Shown here: one piece after another, positions 32,998 to 42,575 of the stretch | Position numbering within the stretch: position 1 is the stretch's first letter | Layout of the letters: each line of letters starts with the position of its first letter | NCBI RefSeq assembly: GCF_900107375.1 | Contig: NZ_FNPT01000002.1 | Coordinates: 55,096 to 119,095, forward strand | Reading direction: 5' to 3' | DNA: 64,000 nucleotides | From: Lysobacter sp. yr284 | GTDB taxonomy: Bacteria; Pseudomonadota; Gammaproteobacteria; Xanthomonadales; Xanthomonadaceae | Position numbers and translations under genes: made by a program | The notes under the pieces: generated by a model | What the model saw: only the letters and a program-made list of their open reading frames with translations | Database searches by the model: none | What the model was told of the DNA's origin: nothing

Positions 32998-34083
32998 ATG
33001 TTCAAGGTCCAGATCCAACCCCGATGGACGCTGCACGCCGCCGACGGGCAGCCGCTGCCGGCCAAGCTGATCGAGCTGCTGCAGGGCGTGCACGAAACCG
33101 GCTCGCTGGCCGCGGCCTGTCGCCGCGCCGGCCTGTCGTATCGCTACGCCTGGGGCCTGTTGCAGCAGTCGCAGGCGCTGTTCGGCGCGCCGCTGCTGCG
33201 CATGGCGCGCGGCCGCGGCGCGCGCCTGACCGCGCTCGGCGAACGGCTGGTGTGGGCCGAGCAGCGCATCGCCGCGCGGCTGGCGCCGACCCTGGACAGC
33301 CTGGCCTCGGAGGTGGAAGTCGAACTCGGCCGCGCGCTCAGCGCGCAGGCCGCGCCGCCGCGCGTGCACGCCGCGCACGGCTTCGCGGTGGAGACGCTGC
33401 GCCGCTTTCTCGACGAGGCCGACGCCGCGGTCGACCTGAAGTACCGCAGCCCCGGCGAAGCGCTGGACGCGCTGCGCGCCGGCGCCTGCGACCTGGCCGG
33501 CGTGCACCTGCCGATCGGCGAATTCGAGCGCGACATCCTCGCCCACTACGCCGAGCGCATCGACCCGCACGGCGACCGCGTGCTGCACCTGGCCACGCGC
33601 CGCATCGGCCTGATCCTGGCGCCGGGCAACCCCAAGCGCATCGGCGCGCTGGCCGACCTGCTGCGCAGCGACGTGCGCTTCATCCACCGCCAGCCCGGCT
33701 CCGGCGCGCGCCTGCTGCTGGAACGGATGCTGGCGCGGCAGGGCCTGTCGATCCGCGAGGTGCGCGGCTGCGGCATCGACGAACTGACCCACGCCGCGGT
33801 CGCGGCCTACGTCGCCAGCGGCATGGCCGACGCCGGCTTCGGCCTGGAGACCCCGGCGCGGCGCTACGGCCTGGAATTCGTGCCGGTGGCGAGCGAGCAC
33901 TACTTCTTTCTGGCCCGCGCCAGCACGCTGGAATCGCCGGCGCTGGCCGAGGTGCTGGCGATCCTGCGCAGCGAGCGTTTTCGCGCCGAGCTGGGCAAGC
34001 TGCCCGGCTACGACGCCGGGCGCTGCGGCGAAGTGCAGACCCTGCCCGACGCCTTCGCTTCGGCGCGGCAGGTGTTTGCGTGA
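32998..34083 (+). CDS. ModE-N/PBP-like transcriptional regulator (FdsR-like)
   Basis: A 361-residue regulator: a LysR/ModE-like helix-turn-helix (about 20-85: LIELLQGVHETGSLAAACRRAGLSYRYAWGLL) and a periplasmic-binding-like sensor domain (about 115-345: FIHRQPGSGARLLLERMLARQGL, AAYVASGMADAGFGLE) of the type found in molybdate/molybdopterin proteins. Regulators of this layout, such as FdsR, control formate dehydrogenase operons. It is divergent from the OFA-fdhD-molybdoenzyme operon, fitting a local regulator. The effector could be formate, molybdate or the transported acid. Confidence 0.85.
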   Translation: MFKVQIQPRWTLHAADGQPLPAKLIELLQGVHETGSLAAACRRAGLSYRYAWGLLQQSQALFGAPLLRMARGRGARLTALGERLVWAEQRIAARLAPTLDSLASEVEVELGRALSAQAAPPRVHAAHGFAVETLRRFLDEADAAVDLKYRSPGEALDALRAGACDLAGVHLPIGEFERDILAHYAERIDPHGDRVLHLATRRIGLILAPGNPKRIGALADLLRSDVRFIHRQPGSGARLLLERMLARQGLSIREVRGCGIDELTHAAVAAYVASGMADAGFGLETPARRYGLEFVPVASEHYFFLARASTLESPALAEVLAILRSERFRAELGKLPGYDAGRCGEVQTLPDAFASARQVFA

Positions 34084-34176
34084 GCGCATATCGACGCTGC
34101 GGCGCCGGTGGTTCCTGCGGATGCCTGAGTCCGGATCGATGGAGGCTCACGGGGTTCGCGGAAGCTTTTTTTGCGT

Positions 34177-34252
34177 GGTCGCGACTTGCGTCGCTCCTAC
34201 AGGGCTTTCGTTCCCGCCCGAACCCCCTGTAGGAGCGACGCAAGTCGCGACC
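34177..34252. repeat. perfect 28-bp inverted repeat (REP type)
   Basis: Arms 34177-34204 (GGTCGCGACTTGCGTCGCTC...) and 34225-34252 are complementary over 28 bp with a 20-base loop. Same family as 18232 but with ACTTGCGT in place of GCTTGCGC, changed on both arms. Confidence 0.85.
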
Positions 34253-34320
34253 GCGACAACGCAACATCCGCGAACCCAACCGTCGCTGTCGTCGCATCGA
34301 CCGCAACCACGGCCCGAAAC

Positions 34321-34352
34321 GCACAAGGCGCGGGAAACCCCGCGCCTTGTGC
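34321..34352 (-). terminator. hairpin terminator downstream of DUF885 gene
   Basis: GCACAAGGCGCGGG (34321-34334), loop AAAC, CCCGCGCCTTGTGC (34339-34352). It lies 25 bp past the stop of the minus-strand DUF885 gene; on that strand a weak T-tract (GTTTCGG) follows. It can also stop read-through from the plus-strand regulator. Confidence 0.65.
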
Positions 34353-34376
34353 GTGCGTCCGACCCGCGCCGCCGCC

Positions 34377-36218
34377 TCAGCGGATCGGTTCGTCCAGCAT
34401 CAGCTCGCGCACGAACCGCACCGGCGGCGCGCCGTAAGACAGCACCTGGTCGTGGTAGGCCTTGATCTCGAACTTCGGGCCGAGCTTTTCCTCGACCGCG
34501 CGGCGCATGTCGAAATGCTCTTGCGCGCCGACGAAGTAGGTCGGCAGCTGCGCCGAGGTCAGCTGCGCGCGCACCCACTTGCCGGCGGCTTCGCGCTCCT
34601 GCTGGAAGGTCTGCTTGACCATGAAGTCCATCGCCTGCTCGCGGCTCCAGTCCTCGACCTGCACGCCCTGGTCGAGGATCGCGTTGCCGATGCTGCGCAG
34701 GTAGAACTTGAGCTGGACCAGGCGGAACAGCGGGTCGTTGTCGAGATAGCCCGAGTCGGCCATCAGGTCTTCGGTGTCCACCGCCCAGCCTTCGGCGAAC
34801 ACGCCCGAGCGCAGCACCGCGCGCAGGGTCGAGGGCGCCTTGGCCGAGTGCGCGCCTTCCAGGTAATGGCCGGGCATGGCTTCGTGGATCGACAGCAGGT
34901 GGATCATGCGGGTGTTGTACTCGCGCAGGAACGAGTCCACCTGCTGGTCGTTCCAGTCGCCCGGGATCGGCGAGATCGCGTAGTAGGTGTCCAGGCCCTT
35001 GTCGAGCGGGCCGGGCGAGTCGCAGTAGGCCAGCGCCACGCCGCGCTGGAATTCCGGCATCAAGATCACCTTGACCGGCGCGTCGGGCACGGTCACCAGG
35101 TTCTTGGCGCGGGTGAATTCGGTGGCCTGGGCGAGGGTCTGCTTGGCGAAGTCGACGACCTTGTCGCGCGGCGCCTTGTCGGCGTAGGCCAGCTCCAGCG
35201 CCGCCTCGATCGCCGCCTGCTGCTGCTCGGGCGTGGGCTTGTCCGGCAGCGCCGGCGCGCCGGGCTTGTCCTTGAGCTGCTTGACCGCGATGGCGTACAT
35301 CTCGCCGCGCACGCGCGCCAGCTCGGCCTGCGCGCGCTGCATGATCTGCGCGCGCGACAGCGAGGAGTTCAGCGAGAACTTGAGCTTCTCGTCGTACAGG
35401 GTCTGGCCGATGCGGAAGTTGCCGCGGGCGTTGGGCACCAGGGTCTTGTCCAGCCAGGCCTGCTGCTCGGCCACGGCCTTGCGCAGGCCGGCGACGGCGG
35501 CGTCCAGGCGCTTGCGCTGCTCGCCGCTGAGCTGGCCGGCGTTGGGCGCGATGAAGGTGTCGATCAGGCTCAGCACGCCGGCGTTCTGCTTGGCCACGGT
35601 CTCGGCGTGGATCTTCGGCACCCGCGCCGGGTCCAGGTTGGCGCGGGCCTGGGCGAACACCTGCGGGATCTTCTCCATGCGCGCGGTCGCCGAGACCAGC
35701 CGTTGCGGCATCGGCGCGAAATCGCGCGCCATCAGGTTGTAGATCGCATCGCCGGCCAGGCCGCTGTAGACCTGCGGGTCCCAGGCCCAGCTCTGCAGGG
35801 TCTGCAGGTTCCACACGTCGGCCTGCAGGCGGTTGCGCAGGATCAGCGCGTCGACCTGGTTCTCGCGCGAGAGCTTGGCCGCGTCGATGGCGTCGAGTTC
35901 GCCGAGCAGCTTCTGGTTGAAGTCGAGCTGGGCCTGGCGGCCGGCGGCGCTGAGGTCGTCGATCTCGCCATCGAAGCGGTGGTCGCCGATCTGGGTCGCG
36001 CCGACCGGGTTGAGCTTCAGGAAGCCGTCGAGCCAGCGCTTGGACAGCGCGGCGAAGGCGGCGTCCACGGCCGGGTCGGCGGCTGACGCGGCCGCGGGCG
36101 CGGCGGCGGCCGGCGCGGCCGGGGCGGCGGTGTCGTGCGGCTTGCAGGCGGTCATGGCCAGGGCGAGCAGGGCGGCGGAGAGGGCGAGGACGAGCGGCGA
36201 AGGGCGCAGCGGACGCAT
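34377..36218 (-). CDS. DUF885-family lipoprotein, putative metallopeptidase
   Basis: A 613-residue DUF885 protein exported as a lipoprotein (lipobox ALAMTAC, Cys25). The diagnostic site H445EAMPGH451 (HLLSIHEAMPGHYLEG) is a zinc-peptidase-like motif, followed by GVFAEGWAVDTEDLM and QLKFYLRSIGNAILD. Family members are collagenase- or peptidase-like in structure but poorly characterised. The ATG at 36218 is favoured over 36224 because a GAG Shine-Dalgarno remnant then has usable spacing. It is monocistronic with a terminator at 34321. Confidence 0.88.
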   Translation of the reverse strand: MRPLRPSPLVLALSAALLALAMTACKPHDTAAPAAPAAAAPAAASAADPAVDAAFAALSKRWLDGFLKLNPVGATQIGDHRFDGEIDDLSAAGRQAQLDFNQKLLGELDAIDAAKLSRENQVDALILRNRLQADVWNLQTLQSWAWDPQVYSGLAGDAIYNLMARDFAPMPQRLVSATARMEKIPQVFAQARANLDPARVPKIHAETVAKQNAGVLSLIDTFIAPNAGQLSGEQRKRLDAAVAGLRKAVAEQQAWLDKTLVPNARGNFRIGQTLYDEKLKFSLNSSLSRAQIMQRAQAELARVRGEMYAIAVKQLKDKPGAPALPDKPTPEQQQAAIEAALELAYADKAPRDKVVDFAKQTLAQATEFTRAKNLVTVPDAPVKVILMPEFQRGVALAYCDSPGPLDKGLDTYYAISPIPGDWNDQQVDSFLREYNTRMIHLLSIHEAMPGHYLEGAHSAKAPSTLRAVLRSGVFAEGWAVDTEDLMADSGYLDNDPLFRLVQLKFYLRSIGNAILDQGVQVEDWSREQAMDFMVKQTFQQEREAAGKWVRAQLTSAQLPTYFVGAQEHFDMRRAVEEKLGPKFEIKAYHDQVLSYGAPPVRFVRELMLDEPIR

Positions 36219-36485
36219 GGGCATCTCGGGGCAGTAGGACGGCGCGGGGCCGGTTGGCGCGCAGGATAGGGCATGGCCGTGACCGGCTGCATGGGTCATT
36301 GGTCGGGGCGGACCGGCGGCGTCGCGGCGGCCGATCGCGGCGGCGTTCGCGCTGGCGCGGGCGCGCCGGGGTGGGTTTGCCGGGACGGCGTTTTCGCGGT
36401 CAAGGCAACCGGCAGGCCGGGCAAAGCCGCCTGGGCGGTGCCGGGGCGGTGCGGGCCGCGGTTGCGGCGACGATGCGCCGGCGCC

Positions 36486-36517
36486 GGGTGGGGGCGGGGG
36501 CGGAGGCGGGCGTGGGG
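36486..36517 (+). other. G-run cluster, possible G-quadruplex
   Basis: Within 32 bases there are GGG, GGGGG, GGGGG, GGG and GGGG runs separated by one to six bases (with an imperfect GGAGG between), matching the usual G-quadruplex pattern on the plus strand. Confidence 0.5.
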
Positions 36518-36610
36518 TTGCGCGTGTGAGCGCTCCCGGGGCGTTGTCTGAGCGCGGGGGCGTTCGGGTGGGGCGATTGTCGGTTTTGCGGGGGGCGCGG
36601 GCTTTGGGTT

Positions 36611-36642
36611 GGCGCGGTCGCGGCTTGCGCCGCTCCTACAGG
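36611..36642. repeat. single REP half-element
   Basis: GGCGCGGTCGCGGCTTGCGC followed by CGCTCCTACAGG: one arm of the GTAGGAGCGGCGC family without a partner nearby. Confidence 0.75.
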
Positions 36643-36890
36643 AGGCCAGGGTGGGGTTTTGCGCATTTGTCGTGCCGGGGGTCTGATTTCGGGGGCGTCG
36701 CGGGGGTGGGTTTCATAACCATCGGTAATGCCTTCATGCGCGCTCGGTGCGCGCTGGATGCGGTGCCGGCCGGCGCTGCGGCCGCGATCGCCTTGCGCGG
36801 CGGGCTTCGCGGCTGAACAGGGCGGCCGGCGCTGTCTGTGCGCGGCCGCGGCGCTGGCGATTTTTTCGCCAATTCCCGCCGCCGCTTCGA

Positions 36891-36919
36891 TTGACATCGC
36901 TTTATCGCGATGCAACATA
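36891..36919 (+). promoter_or_regulatory. TTGACA box with overlapping dyad
   Basis: TTGACA (36891-36896) is overlapped by the dyad CATCGC (36895-36900), TTTATC, GCGATG (36907-36912). The expected -10 position (about 36914) reads AACATA, a poor match, so promoter strength would depend on a factor. It is the most AT-rich spot upstream of the TonB receptor. Confidence 0.35.
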
Positions 36920-37431
36920 AGCCCCGTCGCCGGCCCCGGCCGCGACCTTCCTCCGCAACCGACTCCGCCGCCGTGAACGCATACCGCCCGACCTTCCTGC
37001 CATCCGCCAGCTGCCGCGTTCGCGGCGGGTGTCGCATGGCGATGTGTCGGCGCTGAGACCGCCGCGCCCCGCGCACGCCGCTCCTTCGTTCCGTTCGCTC
37101 CGCAGATCGTCCAGGTTGCCGCTCATGCATTCCCGCACGCCCGCACGCCATCGCCGCTTCCGCGCACCGCCCGCACGAATGCGCGCGGCCTGTAGCGGGC
37201 GGGCGACGCCGACGCTCTAGACGAGCGACCGCCGGCCGAGCCTGCCGACTCTTTTTACCGACCCGCGCGGCGGGCGACCTGCGGCTTGCGCCGCATTCGT
37301 CTCTCTCCCCTCCCAACGACCGCGCTGCGCCAAACGCAGCGCCGGCGGCCGCGCGCCGTCGCGGGCCGGATTTTTCTTCGCGTTTTCGCCTTCGTTTCGC
37401 CTCCCTCTCCCACGTCTTGCAGGAAACCCCC

Positions 37432-40077
37432 ATGTCCTTCCCGTACCTCCGCAATCCCCAGGCGCGTTACCGACGCCTGCCGCTGGCGCTGGCCCTGGCG
37501 TTGGCCGCGCCGTTGGCGCAGGCCGCCGACCCGGCCGACGCCGCGGCCGGCCCCGGCGTCACCCTCGATGCGGTGCAGGTCACCGGCAGCAACCTCAAGC
37601 GCAGCGACGAAGCCGGGGTCAACCCGGTGCTGGTGCTCGATCGCGCGCAGATCGAGAAGAGCGGCAAGGTCACCGTGTCGGACCTGCTGCGCAGCCTCAC
37701 CGTCAACAGCGGCAACAGCTTCAACGAGCAGTACACCGGCAGCTTCGCCAACGGTTCGGCCGGCGTCTCGCTGCGCGGGCTGAGCCAGAAGAACACCCTG
37801 GTGCTGGTCAACGGCTACCGCGTGGCGTCCTACGGTTTCGCCCAGGGCACCCAGGACAATTTCGTCGACCTCAACGCGCTGCCGCTGGGCGCGATCGAGC
37901 GCGTGGAGATCCTCAAGGACGGCGCCTCGGCGCTGTACGGCTCCGATGCGATCGCCGGCGTGGTCAACCTGATCCTGCGCAGGAAGATCGAGGGCGTGGA
38001 ACTCGACGCGTCGTTTGGTGCGGCCACCGAGGGCGGCATCGACCAGCGCAGCCTCGGCTTGCGCGCCGGCCGCGGCGACCCGGCCAAGGACGGCTACAGC
38101 CTGCGTTTCAGCCTGGACGTGTTCCAGCGCGGCCAGCTCAACGCCGACGAGCGCGACCTGACCCGCGACGGCGATTACCGCGACCAGCCCGGCGGCCGCC
38201 TGGCCGGTTGGTCCACCCAGGGCGGCGCGTACCTGGGCAACCCGCGCGCGCCGGTCGCCTTCGCCTGCCAGCCGGGCACGCAGTCGCGTCCCTACAGCGA
38301 CTTCGGCAGCCCGCTGCCGGGCAACGCCTGCGCGTTCAACACCCAGCCGTTCCGCACCCTGATCCCGGACGTGGAGCGCTACCAGGCGCTGGTCGCCGGC
38401 GACGTGCGCTTCAGCGACACGCTGCAGGGCTTCGGCGAGATCCTCTACAGCACCAGCCACAACGGCGCCTACTTCAGCGCGCCGATGACGGTCGGCGCCG
38501 GCCTGCGCGCCTACGACCGCGGCACCGGCCGCCTGGTCGACATCCCGGCGGTGCTGCCGGTCGGCCATCCGAACAATCCCAACGCGGTGCCGACCCCGTT
38601 CGAGTATTCCTTCCTCGACCTGGGCGCGCGCTACAAGATCAACAAGTCGCAGTTCTACCGCACCTTGTTCGGCCTGCGCGGGCAGGGCCAGGTGTGGGAC
38701 TGGGAAGTCGCCGCCAGCCACTCGGAAAGCCGCCAGCGCGAGTACGTGCGCAACTTCCTCGACCGCTACGCGTTCGAGCAGGTGCTGGCCGACGGCAGCT
38801 ACGACTTCGTGAACCCCTCGCGCACGCCCGGCGCGCTCGACGCGCTGCGCCTGTCCACGCGCCGGCCGGGCACGTACCGCCTGAGCACGCTCAGCGGCAA
38901 GATCTCCGGCTTTCCGTTCCAGTGGCGCGCCGGCGACGTCGGCGTGGCCGCGGGCGTGGAGTTCCGCGACGAGGCCCAGGACGCGCGCACCAGCCCGCAG
39001 GTGCTGTCGGGCACCGAACTGCGCCCGGCGATCAACCTGATCGACGGCGACCGCCGCGTCGCCGCCGCGTTCTTCGAGCTCAGCCTCAAGCCATGGGACG
39101 CGGTGGAAGTACAGTTGGCCGGCCGCGGCGACCATTACAGCGATTTCGGCAGCGCGTTCTCGCCGAAATTGGGCGTGCGCTGGCAGCTCAACGACGATTT
39201 CCTGCTGCGCTTCAACGCCTCGCGCGGCTTCCGCGCGCCGTCGCTGCCGGAGATCGCGCAGAGCACCACGATCAGCTACGGCTCGGTGATCGATCCGTTC
39301 GACCCGGTGCAGCCGGGCGCCTCGCGCGGCGTGACCGTGCTGCGCGCCGGCAATCCGGACCTGAAGGCCGAGCGTTCCAGCAACGTCAACCTCGGCCTGC
39401 TGTGGGCGCCGGACGCCGACACCAGCCTGGGCGTCGACCTGTACCGCATCCGCCAGGACGACCTGATCGCGCCGGACAACGTGCAGTTCGTGGTCTCCAA
39501 CCCGGCCGCCAATCCGGGCCGGATCACCCGCGACGCGCAGGGCCGCCTGCAACTGGTCGAGAACCGCTACGCCAACCAGGGCACCTTGACGACGACCGGT
39601 TTCGACGTGGAAGGGCGCAAGGTTTGGCATGCCGGCGACGACACCTGGACCCTGGACGGCACCTGGACCCGCTTGTTGAGCTTCGAGCAGCCGCTGGTGG
39701 CCGGGCAGGCCAAGCGCGACGGCGCCGGCAACAACCTGTTCGGCGCGCTGCCGAAGTGGCGCGGCATCACCTCGCTGGCCTGGAACCGCGGCGACTGGAA
39801 GACGCAGCTGTCGTGGCGCTACATCGGCGGCTACGGCCAGAAGGTGGTCGATGCGCGCAGCAATCCGGGCCTGCGCGGCAAGGTCGAGGATTACCACCAG
39901 TTCGATCTGTACGTCGGTTACGAGGGCCTGCGCGACACCACGCTGTACGCCTCGGTGCAGAACCTCGGCGACAAGGCGCCGCCGTTCGATCCCGCCGGCG
40001 GCGCGCTGCCCTACGACATCACCCAGTACGACGCGCTCGGCCGCTTCGTCACCGTCGGGGTGAAGTACACGTTCTGA
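37432..40077 (+). CDS. TonB-dependent outer-membrane receptor
   Basis: An 881-residue receptor with a signal peptide (about 1-31, ends AQA-A). The TonB-box-like VTLDAVQVTGSNLKR is near 43-58, the plug at about 60-190 (LVLVNGYRVASYG, VEILKDGASALYGSDAIAGVVNLI), then a barrel ending VKYTF. AGGAAA precedes the ATG at 37432. It differs from the receptor at 15362 in loops and length, so it probably takes a different ligand. No transporter or hydrolase partner is adjacent. A terminator follows at 40103. Confidence 0.92.
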   Translation: MSFPYLRNPQARYRRLPLALALALAAPLAQAADPADAAAGPGVTLDAVQVTGSNLKRSDEAGVNPVLVLDRAQIEKSGKVTVSDLLRSLTVNSGNSFNEQYTGSFANGSAGVSLRGLSQKNTLVLVNGYRVASYGFAQGTQDNFVDLNALPLGAIERVEILKDGASALYGSDAIAGVVNLILRRKIEGVELDASFGAATEGGIDQRSLGLRAGRGDPAKDGYSLRFSLDVFQRGQLNADERDLTRDGDYRDQPGGRLAGWSTQGGAYLGNPRAPVAFACQPGTQSRPYSDFGSPLPGNACAFNTQPFRTLIPDVERYQALVAGDVRFSDTLQGFGEILYSTSHNGAYFSAPMTVGAGLRAYDRGTGRLVDIPAVLPVGHPNNPNAVPTPFEYSFLDLGARYKINKSQFYRTLFGLRGQGQVWDWEVAASHSESRQREYVRNFLDRYAFEQVLADGSYDFVNPSRTPGALDALRLSTRRPGTYRLSTLSGKISGFPFQWRAGDVGVAAGVEFRDEAQDARTSPQVLSGTELRPAINLIDGDRRVAAAFFELSLKPWDAVEVQLAGRGDHYSDFGSAFSPKLGVRWQLNDDFLLRFNASRGFRAPSLPEIAQSTTISYGSVIDPFDPVQPGASRGVTVLRAGNPDLKAERSSNVNLGLLWAPDADTSLGVDLYRIRQDDLIAPDNVQFVVSNPAANPGRITRDAQGRLQLVENRYANQGTLTTTGFDVEGRKVWHAGDDTWTLDGTWTRLLSFEQPLVAGQAKRDGAGNNLFGALPKWRGITSLAWNRGDWKTQLSWRYIGGYGQKVVDARSNPGLRGKVEDYHQFDLYVGYEGLRDTTLYASVQNLGDKAPPFDPAGGALPYDITQYDALGRFVTVGVKYTF

Positions 40078-40102
40078 GCCGCGCCGCGGCGGCGATGGAC
40101 GC

Positions 40103-40135
40103 ACGGGCGGGGGCTGCGGCTCCCGCCCGTTTTTC
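40103..40135 (+). terminator. rho-independent terminator of TonB receptor gene
   Basis: ACGGGCGGG (40103-40111), loop GGCTGCGGCT region, CCCGCCCGT (40122-40130), followed by TTTTC, 25 bp after the stop. Confidence 0.88.
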
Positions 40136-40291
40136 TTGGTGCGCCGCGGTCGCGCGCGTCGGGCTGCGGCGCGGCGTTGCCGCCGCATGGCGGACGCGCG
40201 CGCCGCGTTGCCGGCACGACGACCGGCGGATGCGTCCGACCGCGTCGCGATGGCATAGTGCCGCCAGCCAAGACGGCAACGGAGATCGAAC

Positions 40292-41182
40292 ATGGAGCAC
40301 ACCAACAAGCCCGCCTCGCCCCAACGCGCCGCGACGATGCGCTGGCTGCTGCTGGCGACGCTGGCCGCCGCGGCGCTGGGCTGCGCGCAACACGGCCCCG
40401 CCACCGGCGCCGCGAACGAGTCCGCGGCGGCCAGCGAGGCGCCGGCCGGCGGATCGGCGCCGCGCAGCGCCGATGCGGGCGAGCAGGCCAAGGCCGACCT
40501 GGGCGTGATGCTGGCCTACGAGCACCGCGTGCGCGTGCGCCTGCCCGGCGACAAGATCGCCGCCCGCGCCAAGGCGGTGCAGGACGCCTGCACCGGCGGC
40601 AAGTTCGGCCCGTGCGCGGTGCTGGGCATGGATCAGAGCGGCGGCGATTCGCCCTCGGCCCGGTTGCAGGTGCGGTTGGTGCCGCAGGCCGTGGAGCCGC
40701 TGATCGCGCTGGCCGGGCAGGGCGAGCAGATCGCCGAGCGCGGCATCCAGGCCGAAGACCTGGCGGTGGCCGTGCGCGACAACGCGATGCGCCGCGACCG
40801 TCTGCGCCGCGAGCACGCGCGCCTGCTCGAATTCCAGGAGCGGCGCGACCTGAAGATGGCCGATGTGCTGACCCTGTCCGAGCGCATCGCCGAGATCGAA
40901 TCGCAGTTGCAGGCGGCCGAGCAGGAAGCCGCGCAGCAACAGCGGCGGATCTCGACCCAGCTGATCAACTTCGAGTTCGGCACCACCCTGGGCCAGGAGA
41001 GCAGCAGCGAGATCGGCGAGGCGGTGCGCGACTTCGGCGGCATCGTCGCGGCGGTGATCGCGTTCCTGATCCGCGCGCTGGCGGTGCTGCTGCCGCTGGG
41101 CATCGTCGGCGGCGCGTTCGTGTGGCTGCTGCTGAAGTTCCTGCGCGCGCGGCGGGCGCGGCGCAAGGCGGCCGGCGGCTGA
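40292..41182 (+). CDS. DUF4349 lipoprotein
   Basis: A 296-residue protein with a lipoprotein signal (LLATLAAAALGC, Cys31). A periplasmic alpha/beta region follows (about 65-135), then a long coiled coil (about 155-215: LRREHARLLEFQERRDLKMADVLTLSERIAEIESQLQAAEQ), a strand ISTQLINFEFGTT, and a C-terminal membrane segment (about 255-282) with a basic cytoplasmic end. This is the DUF4349 layout; function is unknown. Confidence 0.85.
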   Translation: MEHTNKPASPQRAATMRWLLLATLAAAALGCAQHGPATGAANESAAASEAPAGGSAPRSADAGEQAKADLGVMLAYEHRVRVRLPGDKIAARAKAVQDACTGGKFGPCAVLGMDQSGGDSPSARLQVRLVPQAVEPLIALAGQGEQIAERGIQAEDLAVAVRDNAMRRDRLRREHARLLEFQERRDLKMADVLTLSERIAEIESQLQAAEQEAAQQQRRISTQLINFEFGTTLGQESSSEIGEAVRDFGGIVAAVIAFLIRALAVLLPLGIVGGAFVWLLLKFLRARRARRKAAGG

Positions 41183-41233
41183 GCGCGGCCGCGCGCGGGC
41201 CGGGCGCCGGGTGCGTCCGGCCGCGGCGCGCGC

Positions 41234-41539
41234 TCAGCGTTCTTCGTCGGTCTCGAACTCGACCAGCACGTCCAGGTCGAAGGCCAGCGCTTCCACCGCC
41301 TCGCGCACCTTGTTCGCGGTGGAGGCGTTGGGCGCGTCGATCTCCAACTCGTGCACGCCGGGGCCGGTGTCGTCGGGCAGGCCGGCGGAACTGGAATCGG
41401 CATCGTCCATGTGCGGCATCAAGTCGGCGACTTCCTCGACGTGCTCGATGCCGTCGAGGCTGCCGAGCAGGTTGCCGATCGCGCGCGCGTCGTCGTCGTT
41501 GCCGGTGATACGCAATCGAAGCAGAGGCATGGCGGACAC
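41234..41539 (-). CDS. hypothetical acidic protein
   Basis: A 101-residue, very acidic protein. The first half (PLLRLRITGNDDDARAIGNLLGSLDGIEHVEEVADL) and last third (HELEIDAPNASTANKVREAVEALAFDLDVLVEFE) both look like strand-helix-strand units of a small alpha/beta fold joined by an Asp/Ser linker (about 44-62). I recognise no named family. An alternative start is Met4. It stands alone between DUF4349 and speG. Confidence 0.65.
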   Translation of the reverse strand: MSAMPLLRLRITGNDDDARAIGNLLGSLDGIEHVEEVADLMPHMDDADSSSAGLPDDTGPGVHELEIDAPNASTANKVREAVEALAFDLDVLVEFETDEER

Positions 41540-41726
41540 CTGGGTCGCGGGGATGTCTGGAGGCTAGGCAGCGGGCGGCTAAATCCGCGTGAATGCAGCG
41601 CGATGGCGGCGTGCCCGGCGGCCGTTGCCCGGCCTCGCGCAGCGCGTCGCGCCGCGTCACGGCGCGTCGCGCGAAGCCGCACGCGAAGTCACACCGGCTG
41701 CATCGGGACGGAGTAGGGTAGCGGGC

Positions 41727-42299
41727 ATGACCAGCATGCCGATCGACGACGCCTCCGCCACCGGCACCGCGACCGCCCCCGGCGGCCTCGCCCTGCGCCC
41801 GCTCGAACGCGGCGACCTGCACTTCATCCACGTGCTCAACAACAACCGCAGCGTGATGGGCTATTGGTTCGAGGAGCCGTACGAGTCCTTCGTCGAACTC
41901 GAAGAGCTCTACCGCAAGCACATCCACGACCAGTCCGAGCGCCGCTTCATCATCCAGGACAGCGCGACGGAGCGGATCGGGCTGGTCGAGCTGGTGGAGA
42001 TCGACCACCTGCATCGCCGCGCCGAGTTCCTCATCATGATCTCGCCCGAGCACCAGCGCCGCGGCCATGCGCGGCTGGCGACGCGGCTGGCGATCAACTA
42101 CGCGTTCCGGGTGTTGAACCTGTACAAGCTGTACCTGCTGGTCGACGTGGACAACACCCGCGCGATCCGCATCTACGAGGACGCCGGGTTCCAGCGCGAA
42201 GGCCTGCTGGTCGACGAGTTCTTCAGCGACGGGCGCTACCACGACGTGGTGCGCATGTGCCTGTTCCAGCATCAGGTGCTGGGGCGCGTAGGCAAGTAG
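41727..42299 (+). CDS. speG: spermidine N1-acetyltransferase
   Basis: A 190-residue GNAT enzyme closely matching E. coli SpeG after a 20-residue extra leader: [66 protein letters not shown] (acetyl-CoA loop), [20 protein letters not shown] and RMCLFQHQ. It acetylates spermidine and spermine from acetyl-CoA in the cytoplasm, limiting polyamine toxicity. An alternative downstream start would remove the leader, but no better Shine-Dalgarno site was seen. Confidence 0.95.
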   Translation: MTSMPIDDASATGTATAPGGLALRPLERGDLHFIHVLNNNRSVMGYWFEEPYESFVELEELYRKHIHDQSERRFIIQDSATERIGLVELVEIDHLHRRAEFLIMISPEHQRRGHARLATRLAINYAFRVLNLYKLYLLVDVDNTRAIRIYEDAGFQREGLLVDEFFSDGRYHDVVRMCLFQHQVLGRVGK

Positions 42300-42379
42300 C
42301 CGGCGGCGGTGGGCGGGCCTTCGGGCCTGGGATGCGCGTGCTTCTGTGCAAGAGCCTTGCGGCCCGACGCCTGTGCTTG

Positions 42380-42466
42380 TGTGGGAGGGCCTTCAGGCCC
42401 GAGGCTTTCCGCTCCGATCGCGACGATCTGAAACAAAAGCATCGGGCCTGAAGGCCCTCCCACAAC
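42380..42466. repeat. inverted repeat, GTGGGAGGG family, with decaying copies
   Basis: GTGGGAGGGCCTTCAGGCCC (about 42381) pairs with GGGCCTGAAGGCCCTCCCAC (about 42444-42463). Downstream to about 42570 there are three further degenerate halves (AAAGCGAAAGC...CTCCCACC), so the gap before the cyclophilin gene is entirely repeat-derived. Confidence 0.8.
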
Positions 42467-42575
42467 AGCGAAAGCTTCGCTCTGAGGGGCTTTCCCGCAA
42501 AAGCGAAAGCCTTGGTCTTAAGGGCCTTGCCACAAAAGCGAAAGCCTTGGCCGGCAAGACCCTCCCACCATGCGC

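Larger units (their letters stand above)
36225..37431 (+). other. 1.2-kb gene-poor, G-rich leader upstream of TonB receptor
   Basis: No convincing gene in either strand; long frames here are Arg-rich shadows. The first half is strongly G-biased on the plus strand; the second half becomes C-rich. It contains a half REP (36611-36642), a G-run cluster (36486-36517) and a TTGACA plus dyad (36891-36919). The receptor starts at 37432, so a leader of about 500 nt is possible if the 36891 site is a promoter. Confidence 0.5.

Noticed and set aside
36891..37431. Cobalamin or other known riboswitch before the TonB receptor
   Set aside because: No B12-box-like or other recognisable riboswitch core could be found by eye.
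36636..37454. Long minus-strand open frame of about 270 codons in the TonB-receptor leader
   Set aside because: Composition is Arg/Ala/Ser low complexity with no domain, no ribosome site, and it runs into the receptor start on the other strand; typical of GC-rich shadows.
37255..40491. Giant antisense frame over the TonB receptor (over 1000 codons), and similar long frames opposite other genes
   Set aside because: Mirror frames forced by GC-rich third positions; the sense frames have clear family motifs.
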